Of a DNA stretch of 64,000 nucleotides, positions 48,487-60,215 are shown in pieces. Below the pieces are notes generated by a model. It did not search any database. It was given only the letters and a program-made list of their open reading frames with translations, and had not been told where the DNA came from. The position numbers and the translations under genes were made by a program. How positions within the stretch are numbered: position 1 is the first letter of the stretch; each line of letters opens with the position of its first letter. The DNA lies in NCBI GenBank assembly GCA_034769895.1, contig CM068375.1, positions 258,323,268 through 258,387,267 of the forward strand. The letters run 5' to 3'. The stretch is from Magicicada septendecula (lineage: Eukaryota > Arthropoda > Insecta > Hemiptera > Cicadidae).

Positions 48487-51400
48487 TGTAATAAAATAAA
48501 TAAATGAGTGTGTGTTGATGATATAAACTATTATGGAGTATGTGACTCCGATGTAATCAAGCCCCTCTGTTTGGACTAACCAATTTGTAATAAAATAAAT
48601 AAGATTGATGTGTGAATCTGTAAGTTGTAAGGTGTTTAATTGGTGTGGCTCTCGACGTCTTACTGGCCTGAAACACTTCCTTAAGTTTCCCAGCTGGTCC
48701 AGTCCCAATGGTAGCAAGACTGGTCGAGTAGCGTAAAGTTGATGAAGGAATATATATGTTCGGCTTCGCCGAAAGTTTCAAAACAAAATTTATTGTTTTG
48801 AAGGAAATTTTAAAAAAAAATTATGTTTATAAAAAAAAATAATTAAAAAAAATTATTTTAATTTTATTAATTAATTAATTAGGATCAATTAATTAATATA
48901 GGGCTGTGAAGTTTTAAACAGTGTAATGCTCTTCTGAAAATTTTTATTAAAGTTTTAGTATATTTTAAATAAGCTATCACCACTCATAAGACTGTCTGTA
49001 AACCAATCGATACTTGTTTACCTTTTTATTTTTTAGGTTATCTTCACTTATGGGTGGTAAAGTTCTTGTAGATTATCAATTAGAATTATATTATTGGTAA
49101 TTAGTATTATTGAAGAAATAAAGAACTATTAAGTATTGAAAAGTATTAATATTTTATTAAGTAATAGCAATGTTGACTCTTATCGATTAGTATCGATTCT
49201 CAGGATATCGAAAAAAGTTACAAGTATATGATATAAAAATTAAATAGGGTTCTTTAAACAGCCAGTTATTACCAAAGTCAGAGAAATCGGGCTAATATTT
49301 AAAAAGTATAACGTTACAATCAAATTAATAGTTATTAATAAACACAGACATTGAATAATAAATTGTAAATATAATAATTGTTTTCACCAAACAGCTGTGC
49401 TGAACAAAGAAGAAGGCACTGAGATCGTCAAAGCAAATGGCCGCCGTCAAGTTGATCAAAATATTGCTCGTTCCTGCTGCATTCCAAATAATGTATTTTG
49501 ACGCAATATTCCTGTTCTTGTGTCTGCAAATCTCTTGTTATATGTTGTGTAGTGACTGGTGTAGTGATTCTGGGTTGTATTTAGTATGTCTGTGTAATTA
49601 TAAGTCAAACACTTTCTCCGATTCCGTCACTAATTTGGTTTAATGTATTATACAGTTTTCTAGTGTTTTATGGTGTTTTTCGGAGTAGATTTATATTGTT
49701 CTGTGTTATGGAGTGTTACTTGATCGTTTCTGTTATAATATGATAGTTTCAGAAGTATTTTACAAGTCACTCGCGATTTCACAATAACTCACTATACACT
49801 CGCTTTGTATGACGATTATAGGTTAGGTTATCCACGTTATCAAAGGTATGTCATGTTAACCGTTCAACTACCAATAATTAACTAACTGTTTCCTTCAGTT
49901 TCAATTAAACTCTTAGCCCATATAATATTATCCTTAACATTGTTCAAAAATATTTTCACATCCTGTGAATACTTTATATTTTCACTATATGAATGCCTAA
50001 ACTTTGGTTATTTGTCAATTTTATTCACTAGATTTGATTTAAATTAATCTTTCAGTTCATTCTGGTTATTTTCAGATTAAATAATGCCATTTTATAGTGT
50101 TTTCTGTCCAAAAAATAGTAATTTTATTTTCAGTTTGGTATACAAACTGTTTGGAAGTCAAAACATTAAAATTTACTTCCTGTCATTATATAAATTCAGC
50201 CATTTTATCAGTTATATTTAATATTAATAATTCTATATTGTATTAAAAGGTTCCTATTCCCTTATTTTCTGGTAATTAATTGAATTAGTTGTATTCTGAA
50301 ACATTATTCTGAAATATATGACTCCCATGTCTAAATTTCTGAGTTTAGTCATTTTTATTTTTATTCATAATTCTGAATATAATTTATTAAAATCTCTCTA
50401 AATGGTATGTGTAATTATATGGCATGATCTCAAGTTTATTTTGTCTAAACCCCTTTTGTTTATTTGCATTTAATTGAGCAATTTCTCTGTTTTGATGAAG
50501 TTTGGTTTCCATTCTTTTGGCCTATGATTTTTTAACAATTTTTCTTACAAAATAATTTACAAACAATATATGATGTGTGATACCCTCTCTGACTTTTACA
50601 AATAGTATTATAAATTAAACATGTTTTCAAATTACACAAAAACAATTAGTATTGGTTACAATACAAACAATAGTTAAAACAAATAAAGAATTTTTTTTTT
50701 TTTTTTTAAATAAATGGTTGTCTTCAAGTCAGACATTTTGCAACACAATCCTTATTTCTAAACATGGAAATATGGCTTACAAAAAAGGTTTTTTACTAAC
50801 TAACATCTTAATTACTCTCTACTATTTACAAGTGGTAACTATTTTTATAGTTCTGATGTTAGTTGTTTCAGACCCAAACAAATGGCCTTATATCTAATAC
50901 ATTTTTAAACATTCTTGTACTATATACATAAAAAACCTTATATTTATATTCTTATTTCTAACTATTATTATAAGTAGGATTCTACAGTTTTTATACCGTC
51001 TTTTACATTGTCTTTGGGGAATTGTACCCTGTCATTAACAAATAAATAGTATTAATTGTTCAAAAGGTATTATGAACTCTGTTTTTCTTTTTTCATGTAA
51101 AACAAAATGTTATTTTAAACAGATTCATGTCTTATGAACAACATATTGTCACAATACATATTTTAAGTCATTGAAAAATGCATATTTCATTGCATCCAAT
51201 GTTTGTGATTGCCAAGAATGAAACACAAGGTTCATTTTTTATAATACCCAAAACTATCACTGGTTCACTTTGCACTTATATAATTATGTTAATGCTAAAT
51301 GGTCGTATAGTCTTATTAACATAATAAATTGGTTAGCGTTTTTCAATGGAGATTTGTTCCATGGGTACTATATTATTGTTTCATCTTAGTTCACAGGAAA

Positions 51401-52018
51401 CTTTTACTTTATACACTCCTCTCTCTTAAATTTATATACATGTGGTTTTTATTTCGTTATACTTTTGTTTTTTTAGATATTTATTTTGGGGATATAGGGA
51501 TTTGGGTGTCTTTTATAAGAGCATGACATCTTCTTCAGGATGCTGCCCTCTTCTTCTTTCTTCAGTCTTCTTTTCTCCTGCCTTCTGGGACTGGTATCTT
51601 CTCCATCTTCTTCTTGATGCCATCAGGTTTCTTGGGATCTTCTCCATCTTCTTCTTTAATTCAGAAATACACAACCTGTATTGGTTGATCTTGGCTTATT
51701 TTAGGGTTTCTCTTCTATTTATTCTTCCTCGTTGTGGGTTTGGTCATATTCAGTACTGCTTTATTATTTACTTTTTTACCTTCCTGGGTTATACCTTGAA
51801 AACCTTTGGTTATGAGACTGGTCTTGGATGACTCATCACTAGTAACTCCTTTTAGTTGAACTTGTATTCTCTTTATAATAATGATTTCTTTCCACAGTTG
51901 CTATGAATTAATCTATTTATATTAAATTTAATGCTTTCTTCCAAATTTAAACAGTATAACTTTATTATTCTAATGATCAATTGCCATTCAATATTATGCT
52001 TATATCTGTCACGCTACA
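48487..52018 (-). repeat. 3' LTR of family B
   Basis: Matches 60216-63696 almost throughout. Its first 120 bp on + are longer: the LTR edge TGTAATAAAATAAATAA occurs at 48487 and again near 48585, with CCAATT before the second copy, as at a true LTR and primer-site junction. A repeated A-run and T-run block lies near 48790-48900. It contains no credible ORF. Confidence 0.92.
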
Positions 52019-52317
52019 GATTGCTCTCCTCCAGAAGTAATTATTTCAGACATGTTTATGGATGAAATAATTTCTTATGATAATTTCATCATTTCTTATA
52101 ATTCATTTTCTTCTCCATTTTTATATCGACTTTTTTATATTAGAGTTTTATTAATTTTATATATATGGTTACTTGTCTTACTACTGATCCTTTTCGGATA
52201 GTTAGTGTCTTCTGAGATATATTATAATTGTAATACATTTTCTTCCTATATCAACTTCGTGTTGTATCCTTGGGATATTTATTCCCTAACATTCCCTATC
52301 ACGTGGGCTGGGGCAGA

Positions 52318-52455
52318 TCAGAGGGGCACTGTACGCTACTTCTCTGCTGGCCATACACCACTTCTATAAATTGAGTACAGGGGCATATCCATCCCTGCTC
52401 AAAAACATAATGCTGCTGGAATTATCTTCAGTCAGTCATCGAATAAATAAATAAA
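52318..52455 (+). mobile_element. Possible SINE insert
   Basis: A GC-richer stretch in T-rich surroundings, starting near TGGGCTGGGGCAGATCAGA and ending in AATAAATAAATAAAAAG, an A-rich simple tail like that of a SINE. No A and B boxes or target duplication were found, so this rests on composition and tail only. Confidence 0.35.
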
Positions 52456-53545
52456 AAGTAGTCTCATTTTCGACTAATAAAAAATATCTTTGGATTCTCC
52501 ACTTCGTAGTTTCTCAGATTATCTCACATTTTCTATCTTAATAAATCTTCATAATCATTATTATACTCATTACATATATATTTTTTCAAAACTCTTAACT
52601 TGTCTGATATATTTAATTTAATTATGGTTGAAAACCTTTCTTTTAATAATTCTGGTTACTGTTTACAGTGTAACTCTCTTTCTTCTTCATCTGAATTCTC
52701 TTTATACTTTCTTCTGGTTATTCATAGTATTAACATGGTCTTTATAAATAGTCTTTCGTATTCATTATTTGAATGGTCTTAATATATTATATTTAATTTT
52801 TTAACATTGTATCTTTACATCAGATATACTGGTTGTTATATTGATCATTTTATTTAAACATTTTGGTTCTTTCCTTTCTCTTAGAAAGTTATTAATCCGC
52901 CTTCGCATTCATTAACATTAATTCATTTATATCATATTTCATGTGGTATTTCTTCTCTTTGCATTTCGTATAGGTCTTATTATTATCATTGGTTCAAAAT
53001 CATCTTCTCCATCTGTTTGGTATGAGTTGTTCTTCTTCGCTCTTAATTCTGTTTTCATTATTGTTTCATAGGTAATTAGTCTCGTTGCTTCCAAATTTTT
53101 TCCTTCACTGGCATATTACACTCTTTCTTGTTATTCTTCTCTACTCCTTCAAATGCTATTGTGAATGTCTAGCATTTATTCTGGATTAAAATTAATTCTC
53201 TTTTCTGAATTAATCACTTTATTTTCTTCTCAATTCAGTCATAATTGACACATAATTATTTTTTGGAACTTGGTTAGTTTTAATGTAAAATTCAAACTAT
53301 TCTTTTTATTTAATTGAAAAATATGTCTCATAAATCCTTGTAATATGTTGATCTTATCTTGTTTCAAAGTTCTGACGTTCTATCAACATTCAAATTCTGT
53401 TTAATTCATTTATTCCCAGAATTGTTTCATTCAGAATTGTTTATAGTACTGTGATTTTACTATTATTTCTGAATGTTTTGGTATTTCTCCAAATTCAAAT
53501 TCTTCTTAATTATTTACCATAAAGTTTTCTCATAAACTTAGTTAT

Positions 53546-54258
53546 AGTAAGTTGGTCTTACTTCATTTTTAAATTTTTCGTATATTAAATTCAAAATTCT
53601 CTCTCTTTCTCTTTCTTCCATAAAGTTTTGTTCTAAATTATCAGGTTGTAGTAAGAAGTACTTACTCAATTTTAAATTTTTATAATTATATTTCAATTCA
53701 AAAGTCTTTCTTTTTCTTTCTTCCATAAAGTCCGTTCCAAAATTATTAGGTTGTAAGTTGTTCTTACTTATTTTTGAATTTTTTCAAATTATTAAAAATT
53801 CTTTTTCTTTTAATTCTCCAGAATTTTCTTTTCAAAATATTAGGTTGTAAGATGTACTTACATTATTTTAGGATTTTAAAAATTATTAAATTAAAAAATT
53901 CTTCTTCTTATAATTCTCCAAAATGTTCTTCTCAAAATATTAGGTTGTAAGATGTACTTACATTATTTTTGAAATTTTAAAATATAAATTCTAAATTCCT
54001 TCTTCTTATAATTCTCCAAAATGTTCTTTTCAAAATATTAGGTTGTAAGATGTACTTACATTATTTCCGAATTTTTAAAATTATTAAATTAAAAAATTCT
54101 TCTTCTTATAATTCTCCATAATGTTCTTCTCAAACTATTAGGTTGTAAGATGTACTTACATTATTTTTGAATTTTTAAAAATAAAAATTCTAAATTCCTT
54201 CTTCTTATAATTCTCCAAAATGTTCTTCTCAAAATATTAGGTTGTAAGATGTACTTAC
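53546..54258. repeat. Array of eight palindrome-centred repeats, family B
   Basis: Cores of the form GTAAGATGTACTTAC start at 53546, 53651, 53753, 53847, 53947, 54045, 54145 and 54244, so the period is about 100 bp. The first three cores are variants; the last five are identical in the core. It is in the same position as the family A array, just downstream of integrase in element orientation. Confidence 0.9.
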
Positions 54259-54312
54259 ATTATTTTCGAATTTTTTTAAAAAATGTTTATTCAAAATTCT
54301 AAAACTCACAAC

Positions 54313-57300
54313 TCATTCTTCATAATATTTCTTCATAGAAGCTTGATTGTACACTCCTTTGATTTTTCCTGAAACGATTTCCTTCAACTCATATGTATTG
54401 TTCTGTTTATCATTTACCACAACATATGGTCCGGTGTAAAGTAATAGTAGTTTTTTGGTTATGCCTTCTAAGGTGCTAGGCAGCTCTCTATTTTTTAGGA
54501 GGACTTTCTCACCCTCTTTATATGTTACAATTCGCCCTATTGCCTTCTGGTATTTGGCTTGCCGTTTTTCCTGATCTTCTGCTACCTTATTGTAAAACTT
54601 CAACTGGTTGAATTTCCTATTGTTGTTCGTTGGAAATTCAATGATTTGCTCAATGTCTCGGGGAGTCGGCTTCTCATACATGGCTGAGTACGGTGGAATT
54701 CCTATAGCTGGATGGTGGGCGTAATTTAGGAATGTTTCTGTCGCTGCTAGGTACTCTTGCCACTTTTTCTGTTGGTTGTGACAGTACGTGCGCAATATCC
54801 TACCCACTTCTCTTAGTACTCTCTCAGCCGGATTGCTACTTGGGTGGTAGACTGATGTTTTATATGTTTTGACCCCAAGTGCTAATAAAGTGTCTCGCCA
54901 TCTCCTCCCCTTAAACTGTGTACCATGGTCGGTAATAATAGAAAATGGTCTACCGATCTCTGGGATATACAAATCAATAATCACCGCCAAAACCTTTGCT
55001 GTCGTTGCCCGATTAACCGGATATAGCTTTATATACTTGGTGTAGTGATCCATTATGATTACCAAGTATTTATATCTGTGCCGACCACCGCTACGGGGAA
55101 ATGGCCCGCATATATCCAAAAACACTTTTTCCAGTTTTGCGTTGGAAGTTATCGGTATCATGATACCCTCTGTCTTTTCATTGTTTACTTTTGCACATTG
55201 GCAGATCTTACAGGACTTGATGTATGTTCTCACCTTGCGGTTGATATTCTTGATCTTACAATTTTCCTCTAGAGCTTGTATCACTTTTAACGCTCCCATG
55301 TGACCATACCTGACATGGTAATCGATGATGACCTCCTTTTCGATTTGGTGTGGGATTATCACCTTCCAAGTCTCATCGTCTAAGGCGGTTTTTATGAATA
55401 AAATTCCCTTGTTAAGGTGGTAATATTTAGAAATGGTTTCATTATTGGCTTCCAAACGACTCACAATGTTTTTCAGCTTAGGATCAGACTGCTGATGGAT
55501 TCGGATATTTATTAACAAAGCTTGTAAATCGGCTCTGGTTGTGAATATGTTATAAATTTTTACTAAGCTTTCCTTCTCTCCCTCGAAAGTCTGATCTTCC
55601 AGATTTATACGTGACAACACATCCGCTACCACGTTCTTTTTTCCTGGAATGTATTCCCATTTCAGGTCATATTCTTGTAGGGCGAGTACCCACCTAGCCA
55701 ATCGGCCGTGATTCAATTTGCACCTACGAAGGAACGAGATGGATTTATGATCAGTTCGTACCGTGACTTGATATCCGAGAATGTACGTCCGGAACTTGCT
55801 GCATGCGAACACCACGCTCAACAATTCCTTTTCTGTCACACTGTAGTTCTTTTCGCACTGGTTCAGTGTGCGACTAGCGAAGCTTATTACCAGATGTTGT
55901 CCCTCCTCATCTTCCTGGTATAATGTCGTTCCTAAGCTTAGATCGCTAGCGTCACAGTTTAGAAAGAACGGTTTCTTAAAATCTGGGTGACGAAGTATCA
56001 CACTCTCCAGAAACTTCTCTTTTATCAATCGGAAAGTAATATCTTGATCTTCACCCCAAGTCCATTTGTTTTTGGCAGATAACTGTGGTTGAAACTTGGC
56101 GGTCAACTCGGAATATCGGCTCTGAAACTTCCTGTAATAGTTACAGAGTCCGAGGAAAGATTGCAATTGTTTCCTGTTTCTTGGTTGCGGGAACCTCTGA
56201 ATTGCCTCCACTTTCTCTGCTGATGGGGTAATACCTCTGTCGTCTAGGTTGAAGCCTAAGAATTGTACCTCGCGCGCTATGAATTTGGATTTCTCCAACT
56301 TCAGTGTTATGTTGTTCTGCGCTAGTTTGTTTAGTACAAATTCCACTCTGTAACAATGCTCCTCCCAGGTTCCGGATGTGATTAGTAAATCGTCAACATA
56401 GACGGTGGTAAATTGGAGCGCTTCTGGTCCCAAAATCTGGTCCATGCATGCCACAAATATGGCGACAGAATTGACAAGTCCGAAGGGCAGTCTCTTGAAC
56501 TGGTAATTGCGCCCTTCGAAAATGAACGCTACATACTGGCGGCTTTGTGGATGCAGCTCTACCTGCCAATACCCACAGACCGTATCCCAGGTGCTAATAA
56601 ATCTAGTACCATGAAAACGCTTTAAAATTTCTTCTATTTCACCGGGAGAGGTTCTTTCATTCACAATTGTCTTGTTCAACTCACGCGCATCTAAACAGAG
56701 CCGGACTTGTCCGTCTTTCTTCGGAACAGCAATAATTGGACTAGTGTAAGGTGATTGACTAATCTCAATTATGTCGTTTTCAATCATCTTGTTTATCTCT
56801 GTTCTCACGGCTTCTTTGAGCGACTGCGCTATTGGATATGACCTCCGGTTAAACTCTACGTTTTCTTTAAAACGAAGTTGGCACTGGTAGTTTTTTACCT
56901 TCCCTGGTTCATCAGAAAACACCGCTTTGTATTTCTCATATATTGCAATTAGACGATCAGCCAGATGTGTTGGTATTTTCTCGTCATCGCTTCCGCACTG
57001 GAAATTCCGTATTTCTTGGATCTTAACTGACCATAAATCCTCTCCTCCATGATTGTATATTATGGGTTTAGAAAGAGGGCTGTTTCTTATAATATTAATT
57101 TTCCGAAGTTGTTGATGTATTGGGCTGGGAAGTATAGTTGCGCTTCCGACCAGATCTGCGGTCCATGTTACTCCGTCTGGGAAAAGTGATACTTTTTTTT
57201 TTTAAATTGAGATCGATTACCGCCGAATATCTACGAAGAATATCGCAACCGACTAAGATGTCAAATGGTAATCCGGTGGCGATTAAAAATTCCATATCTA

Positions 57301-57724
57301 AAGCTATATCACGGCTAACGACACTTAAGGAAACTTGCTTCCTAATGGTTTTATTCTGGCGGCCAGTTGCACCTACCAACACAATGTTGTTGACTGGTAA
57401 CATTGGCAAAGTTTTTTCACATGTACACTGTATTCTCTCCAACTCATTGAAGTTTATTATTGAAATATTAGCTCCTGTGTCTATCATTATTTTAGCGGGA
57501 ACTCCTTCCACCTCCGCTGTTATATAAATTATCTCATTATTACTGTTGCTGAGACTCTTCTCGTTCTCTTCCAAAAGTTCAGTTCGTATGTCTTTCAAAT
57601 AATGGTTACTGATAATAGTGATGTTTTTATCATTGTTTGCTTGTTGCAAATCATCCTTTTCTAACCCAGGAAGTGTAAGCAGTAACGGGTCATCGTTGTT
57701 GATTACTGCCTCCTCTCGTTTAAA
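54313..57724 (-). CDS. pol: Pol polyprotein, family B
   Basis: Gag -1 frame from the heptamer at 57718, protease first (57095-57649: MIDTGANIS, ILVGCDIL). After one shift at the A11 run (about 57192-57202), 869 or more codons run to 54313. Counting from the GTG at 56922, RT has LPFGLVNS near 145 and YVDD at 175-178, and RNase H has NCDASDLSLG near 315. The HHCC finger (HVRYGHMG, CKICQC) is near 565-605. The DDE core is LDICGPFP near 620, ITDHGTQFKG near 680 and NPAERVL near 716. All catalytic residues are present. Only the A11 run disrupts it; it may be a real 1-nt expansion, an assembly error, or bypassed by slippage. Confidence 0.92.
57192..57202 (-). other. A11 homopolymer carrying the only pol frame break
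   Basis: Eleven T on + (A on -). Ten would keep protease and RT in one frame, judged by the family A protein (VSLF follows directly). This is the only lesion seen in family B coding sequence. Confidence 0.75.
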
Positions 57725-60147
57725 GTATTTTGTTCATTGTTTGAGTTATTATTGACCGAGGCATCGTTCGGGAAACTCTGGTTTGTCTCCTGACGTTCTG
57801 TACCCTGGTTGATGTTTAACGCCCTGTTCGGTTGTCTGCCAAGATCTTCCAGGCTGGTACTTCGTCTTCCCTCTTCATGTCTTGGGCCGTCTCGTTCCGC
57901 ACTCCTCCATCTTCGGTCGGCGCCGTGGAAGTTGCTCCTCCTCGGTTGATAATATCTCCTGGGTCCGCGATCTTCTGCTCTTATAAAATTTACCCTAGGG
58001 CGCGACACTCGGTTATTACTATTGCTATTATTATTATTACTAATATTATTATTATAGTAATTTCGGTTAGGTGGGTAAGGTCTGTCACCATTATTGTTGG
58101 GATATGGATTTCTCTGACTGTATGGAACATTATTATTTTGTTGATAAAAGTGGTTTCGATTATTTGGGTAGGGGTTGTTATTTCTCACGCCGTTAAAATT
58201 TCCGTTAAACTGGTTATTACGCGGCTGGTTGTTAGGGCCGTCGTAATTACTGGGCTGGTTCCGGTTATTTGTATGGTTATTGCCGTTATTGGGGTAAGTA
58301 GTCGGCCTTGCTTCTGGTCTCTCATTTCTCTTCCTGCTCTGCCGATAATACTCTTCATTCTCATATCCCTCCAATAACTCAGTCATTCCCTGGATCGTCT
58401 TGATCTGACTACCTCTCCGGGCCCTGATAATGTCCTCATCATAGTGATAAGATATCTTATTCACTAAACATTCTTCTGGGATTGCTGGCTCAAGGTGCTT
58501 TGCCATACACACCTTCCCCAAGAAATATGCCGTCATACTGCTACCTAATTGTGACCTGTATCTTCCGTTACAAATATTGTCACGTATCAAGTTCTGGGTG
58601 GTCTCAGACCAGTATTTTGTCTTAAACATTTTCCGGAACTGTTGGTAGTCGGAAATTTCACTCCGGTTGGCCATCCACCAATTATCTGTTATGTCTCGGA
58701 AAGACTCGTCGAATATCTCCCTGCTATGGCTCCATTGAGTAATTTTATGCTTGGTCAAATATTCTTCTACCCTGGCCAGGAACTCCATCGGCTTTCGTTT
58801 GTATTGCCGGAAGTTGAGCCACTCTCGGCTTTCGTTGACGGGCAATCCGGTGAAATGAGTCGGTCTGTTTCTAATCGCTTCCATCTCCTCTCGGCTTTGT
58901 CGCACCTGACCGGTGATATTGGCCATGGTCTCTTGTATATCATTACATCGTTCTGTGACCTGGTTGCGTACTTTTCCGAATTCTTCTTGATTTTCCTTTC
59001 TCTGTTCTTCTACCTTCCTACGACTATGTTCTTCAATATTTGTGAACTTGATGTTCACCACTTCTTTAAACTCATTCACCTCCTTTTCGGTCTGGTTGCA
59101 CTTTCCATCAATCTCCCGAATCTGTCGATTGACCATTATATTTTCTTCTTCCATCTTCTTATCCATCGCTTTTTTGTTAACCTTAATTTCCTTATTCATT
59201 TCTTCTCGCAACAATTCCATTCTTTCGTCCAGTTTGTCCAAATTCTCCTGATTTACCTCCCTTAACTCTTCTCTTAGAATTTGATTGTCCTCTCTCAATT
59301 CTTCCAATTTCTCCCCCATCTTCTCTTCCAACTTCCTGTTGTCTTCCTTCAATTCTTCCTTCAACTGTCGGTTGTTCTTCTCTATCTTCTTCCTGGTTTC
59401 ATCGATTTTCTGATTGGTGTTCTCAATTTTATTAATCAATTCTTCTTTAGTTGATTTGAATTCTTCCTTGAACGCTTGGTTGTCTTCCTTTAAATCTTCT
59501 ATGTTTTTGTTCATCCCAGTCAACTCTTCTTTTGTGGATTGATTATCCTTCTTCAATTCTTCTAACTTTCCTCCCATCCTCTCTTCCATCTTCTTGCTAT
59601 TTTCTTCCATCTTCTCTTCCATCTTCTTGCTGTTTTCTTCCATCTTCTTGCTGTTTTCTTCTATCTTCTTATTTGTTGTTTCGATTTTATTTCCTAAATC
59701 TTCTTTCAAGGACTGGTTATCTCCCTTCAACTCTTCCATGTTCTTGTTCACCCCACTTAATCCTTCTTTCAAAGACTGTGTGTCCTTCTTCCTATTCTCC
59801 TCCATTTTCTTGTTACTCTCCTCCATTTTGTCTTCCATCTTTTGTAGAAGTCTTTCCATGAATCTGTCCATTTTATCCTCTTCCGTTACTTTGGATTTTT
59901 CTACATGTCTTTCCTGGACATTTACTTCCTCTGTCTGTGTAGGCATCTCAGGTTGTTCCCCTGGTTGTTCATGTTGTTTGGACAACACTGGTGGCAACAA
60001 ACTTTCCGCGTCTACTGGCGTTGCTTCCTTGTTGTCCATGTCAACTTCTATTTCTTTCTCGGCCTCCGCCGCCCGTTTCTTAGATGTTGCACGTCGTTGC
60101 ATTTTCCCTTGAAATTCTCTGGCTTTGTAGCTGTTGCCTAGCTCCAA
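57703..60147 (-). CDS. gag: Gag, family B
   Basis: An 814-residue intact Gag, long for a gypsy-type element. Residues 1-100: charged and Pro-rich head; the segment MQRRATSKK matches the start of family A Gag, so the second Met (60102) may be the true start. About 100-420: coiled coil with repeated KMEENSKKMEE and NQSLKEEL-type units. About 435-600: capsid-like (RKPMEFLARVEEYL, NWWMANRSEI, AYFLGKVCMAKHLEP). About 610-814: Asn-rich low-complexity then Arg-rich tail ending NERRQ. No CCHC knuckle. The tail probably binds RNA; this is inferred from charge. Confidence 0.9.
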   Translation of the reverse strand: MELGNSYKAREFQGKMQRRATSKKRAAEAEKEIEVDMDNKEATPVDAESLLPPVLSKQHEQPGEQPEMPTQTEEVNVQERHVEKSKVTEEDKMDRFMERLLQKMEDKMEESNKKMEENRKKDTQSLKEGLSGVNKNMEELKGDNQSLKEDLGNKIETTNKKIEENSKKMEENSKKMEEKMEENSKKMEERMGGKLEELKKDNQSTKEELTGMNKNIEDLKEDNQAFKEEFKSTKEELINKIENTNQKIDETRKKIEKNNRQLKEELKEDNRKLEEKMGEKLEELREDNQILREELREVNQENLDKLDERMELLREEMNKEIKVNKKAMDKKMEEENIMVNRQIREIDGKCNQTEKEVNEFKEVVNIKFTNIEEHSRRKVEEQRKENQEEFGKVRNQVTERCNDIQETMANITGQVRQSREEMEAIRNRPTHFTGLPVNESREWLNFRQYKRKPMEFLARVEEYLTKHKITQWSHSREIFDESFRDITDNWWMANRSEISDYQQFRKMFKTKYWSETTQNLIRDNICNGRYRSQLGSSMTAYFLGKVCMAKHLEPAIPEECLVNKISYHYDEDIIRARRGSQIKTIQGMTELLEGYENEEYYRQSRKRNERPEARPTTYPNNGNNHTNNRNQPSNYDGPNNQPRNNQFNGNFNGVRNNNPYPNNRNHFYQQNNNVPYSQRNPYPNNNGDRPYPPNRNYYNNNISNNNNSNSNNRVSRPRVNFIRAEDRGPRRYYQPRRSNFHGADRRWRSAERDGPRHEEGRRSTSLEDLGRQPNRALNINQGTERQETNQSFPNDASVNNNSNNEQNTLNERRQ
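57718..57724 (-). promoter_or_regulatory. Predicted -1 ribosomal frameshift site, family B
   Basis: T TTA AAC in the gag frame on the - strand, five codons before the gag TAA. The -1 frame runs open through the gag stop into the protease. Same site as in family A. Confidence 0.8.
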
Positions 60148-60192
60148 CTAGTGATTGGGTAGAATTTATTGGCCTTCCAATCCCTAATTAAA

Positions 60193-60212
60193 GCCCCTAA
60201 AGTTGGGCGCCA
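60193..60212 (-). other. Primer-binding site, family B
   Basis: The - strand reads TGGCGCCCAACTTTAGGGGC, 3 nt from the LTR. The first 11 bases match the animal tRNA-Lys site and the GGGGC matches after a 2-nt longer gap. Confidence 0.82.
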
Positions 60213-60215
60213 ATT

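Larger units (their letters stand above)
52019..54312 (-). other. Noncoding region between pol and 3' LTR, family B
   Basis: 2.3 kb, T-rich on +, with no env-like ORF. Next to the LTR, - strand GGAGGAGAGCAATC (52019-52032) is the likely polypurine tract. A GC-richer insert near 52318-52455 and the palindrome array at 53546-54258 are listed separately. Confidence 0.75.

Noticed and set aside
49437..49643. Hydrophobic 68-residue + strand ORF in the family B LTRs (also 61116-61322)
   Set aside because: It is present in both LTRs simply because they are copies, is antisense to the element, and has no known motif.
52033..54312. An env gene in the long 3' region of family B
   Set aside because: No frame has more than about 60 codons and no signal peptide or fusion motif is seen.
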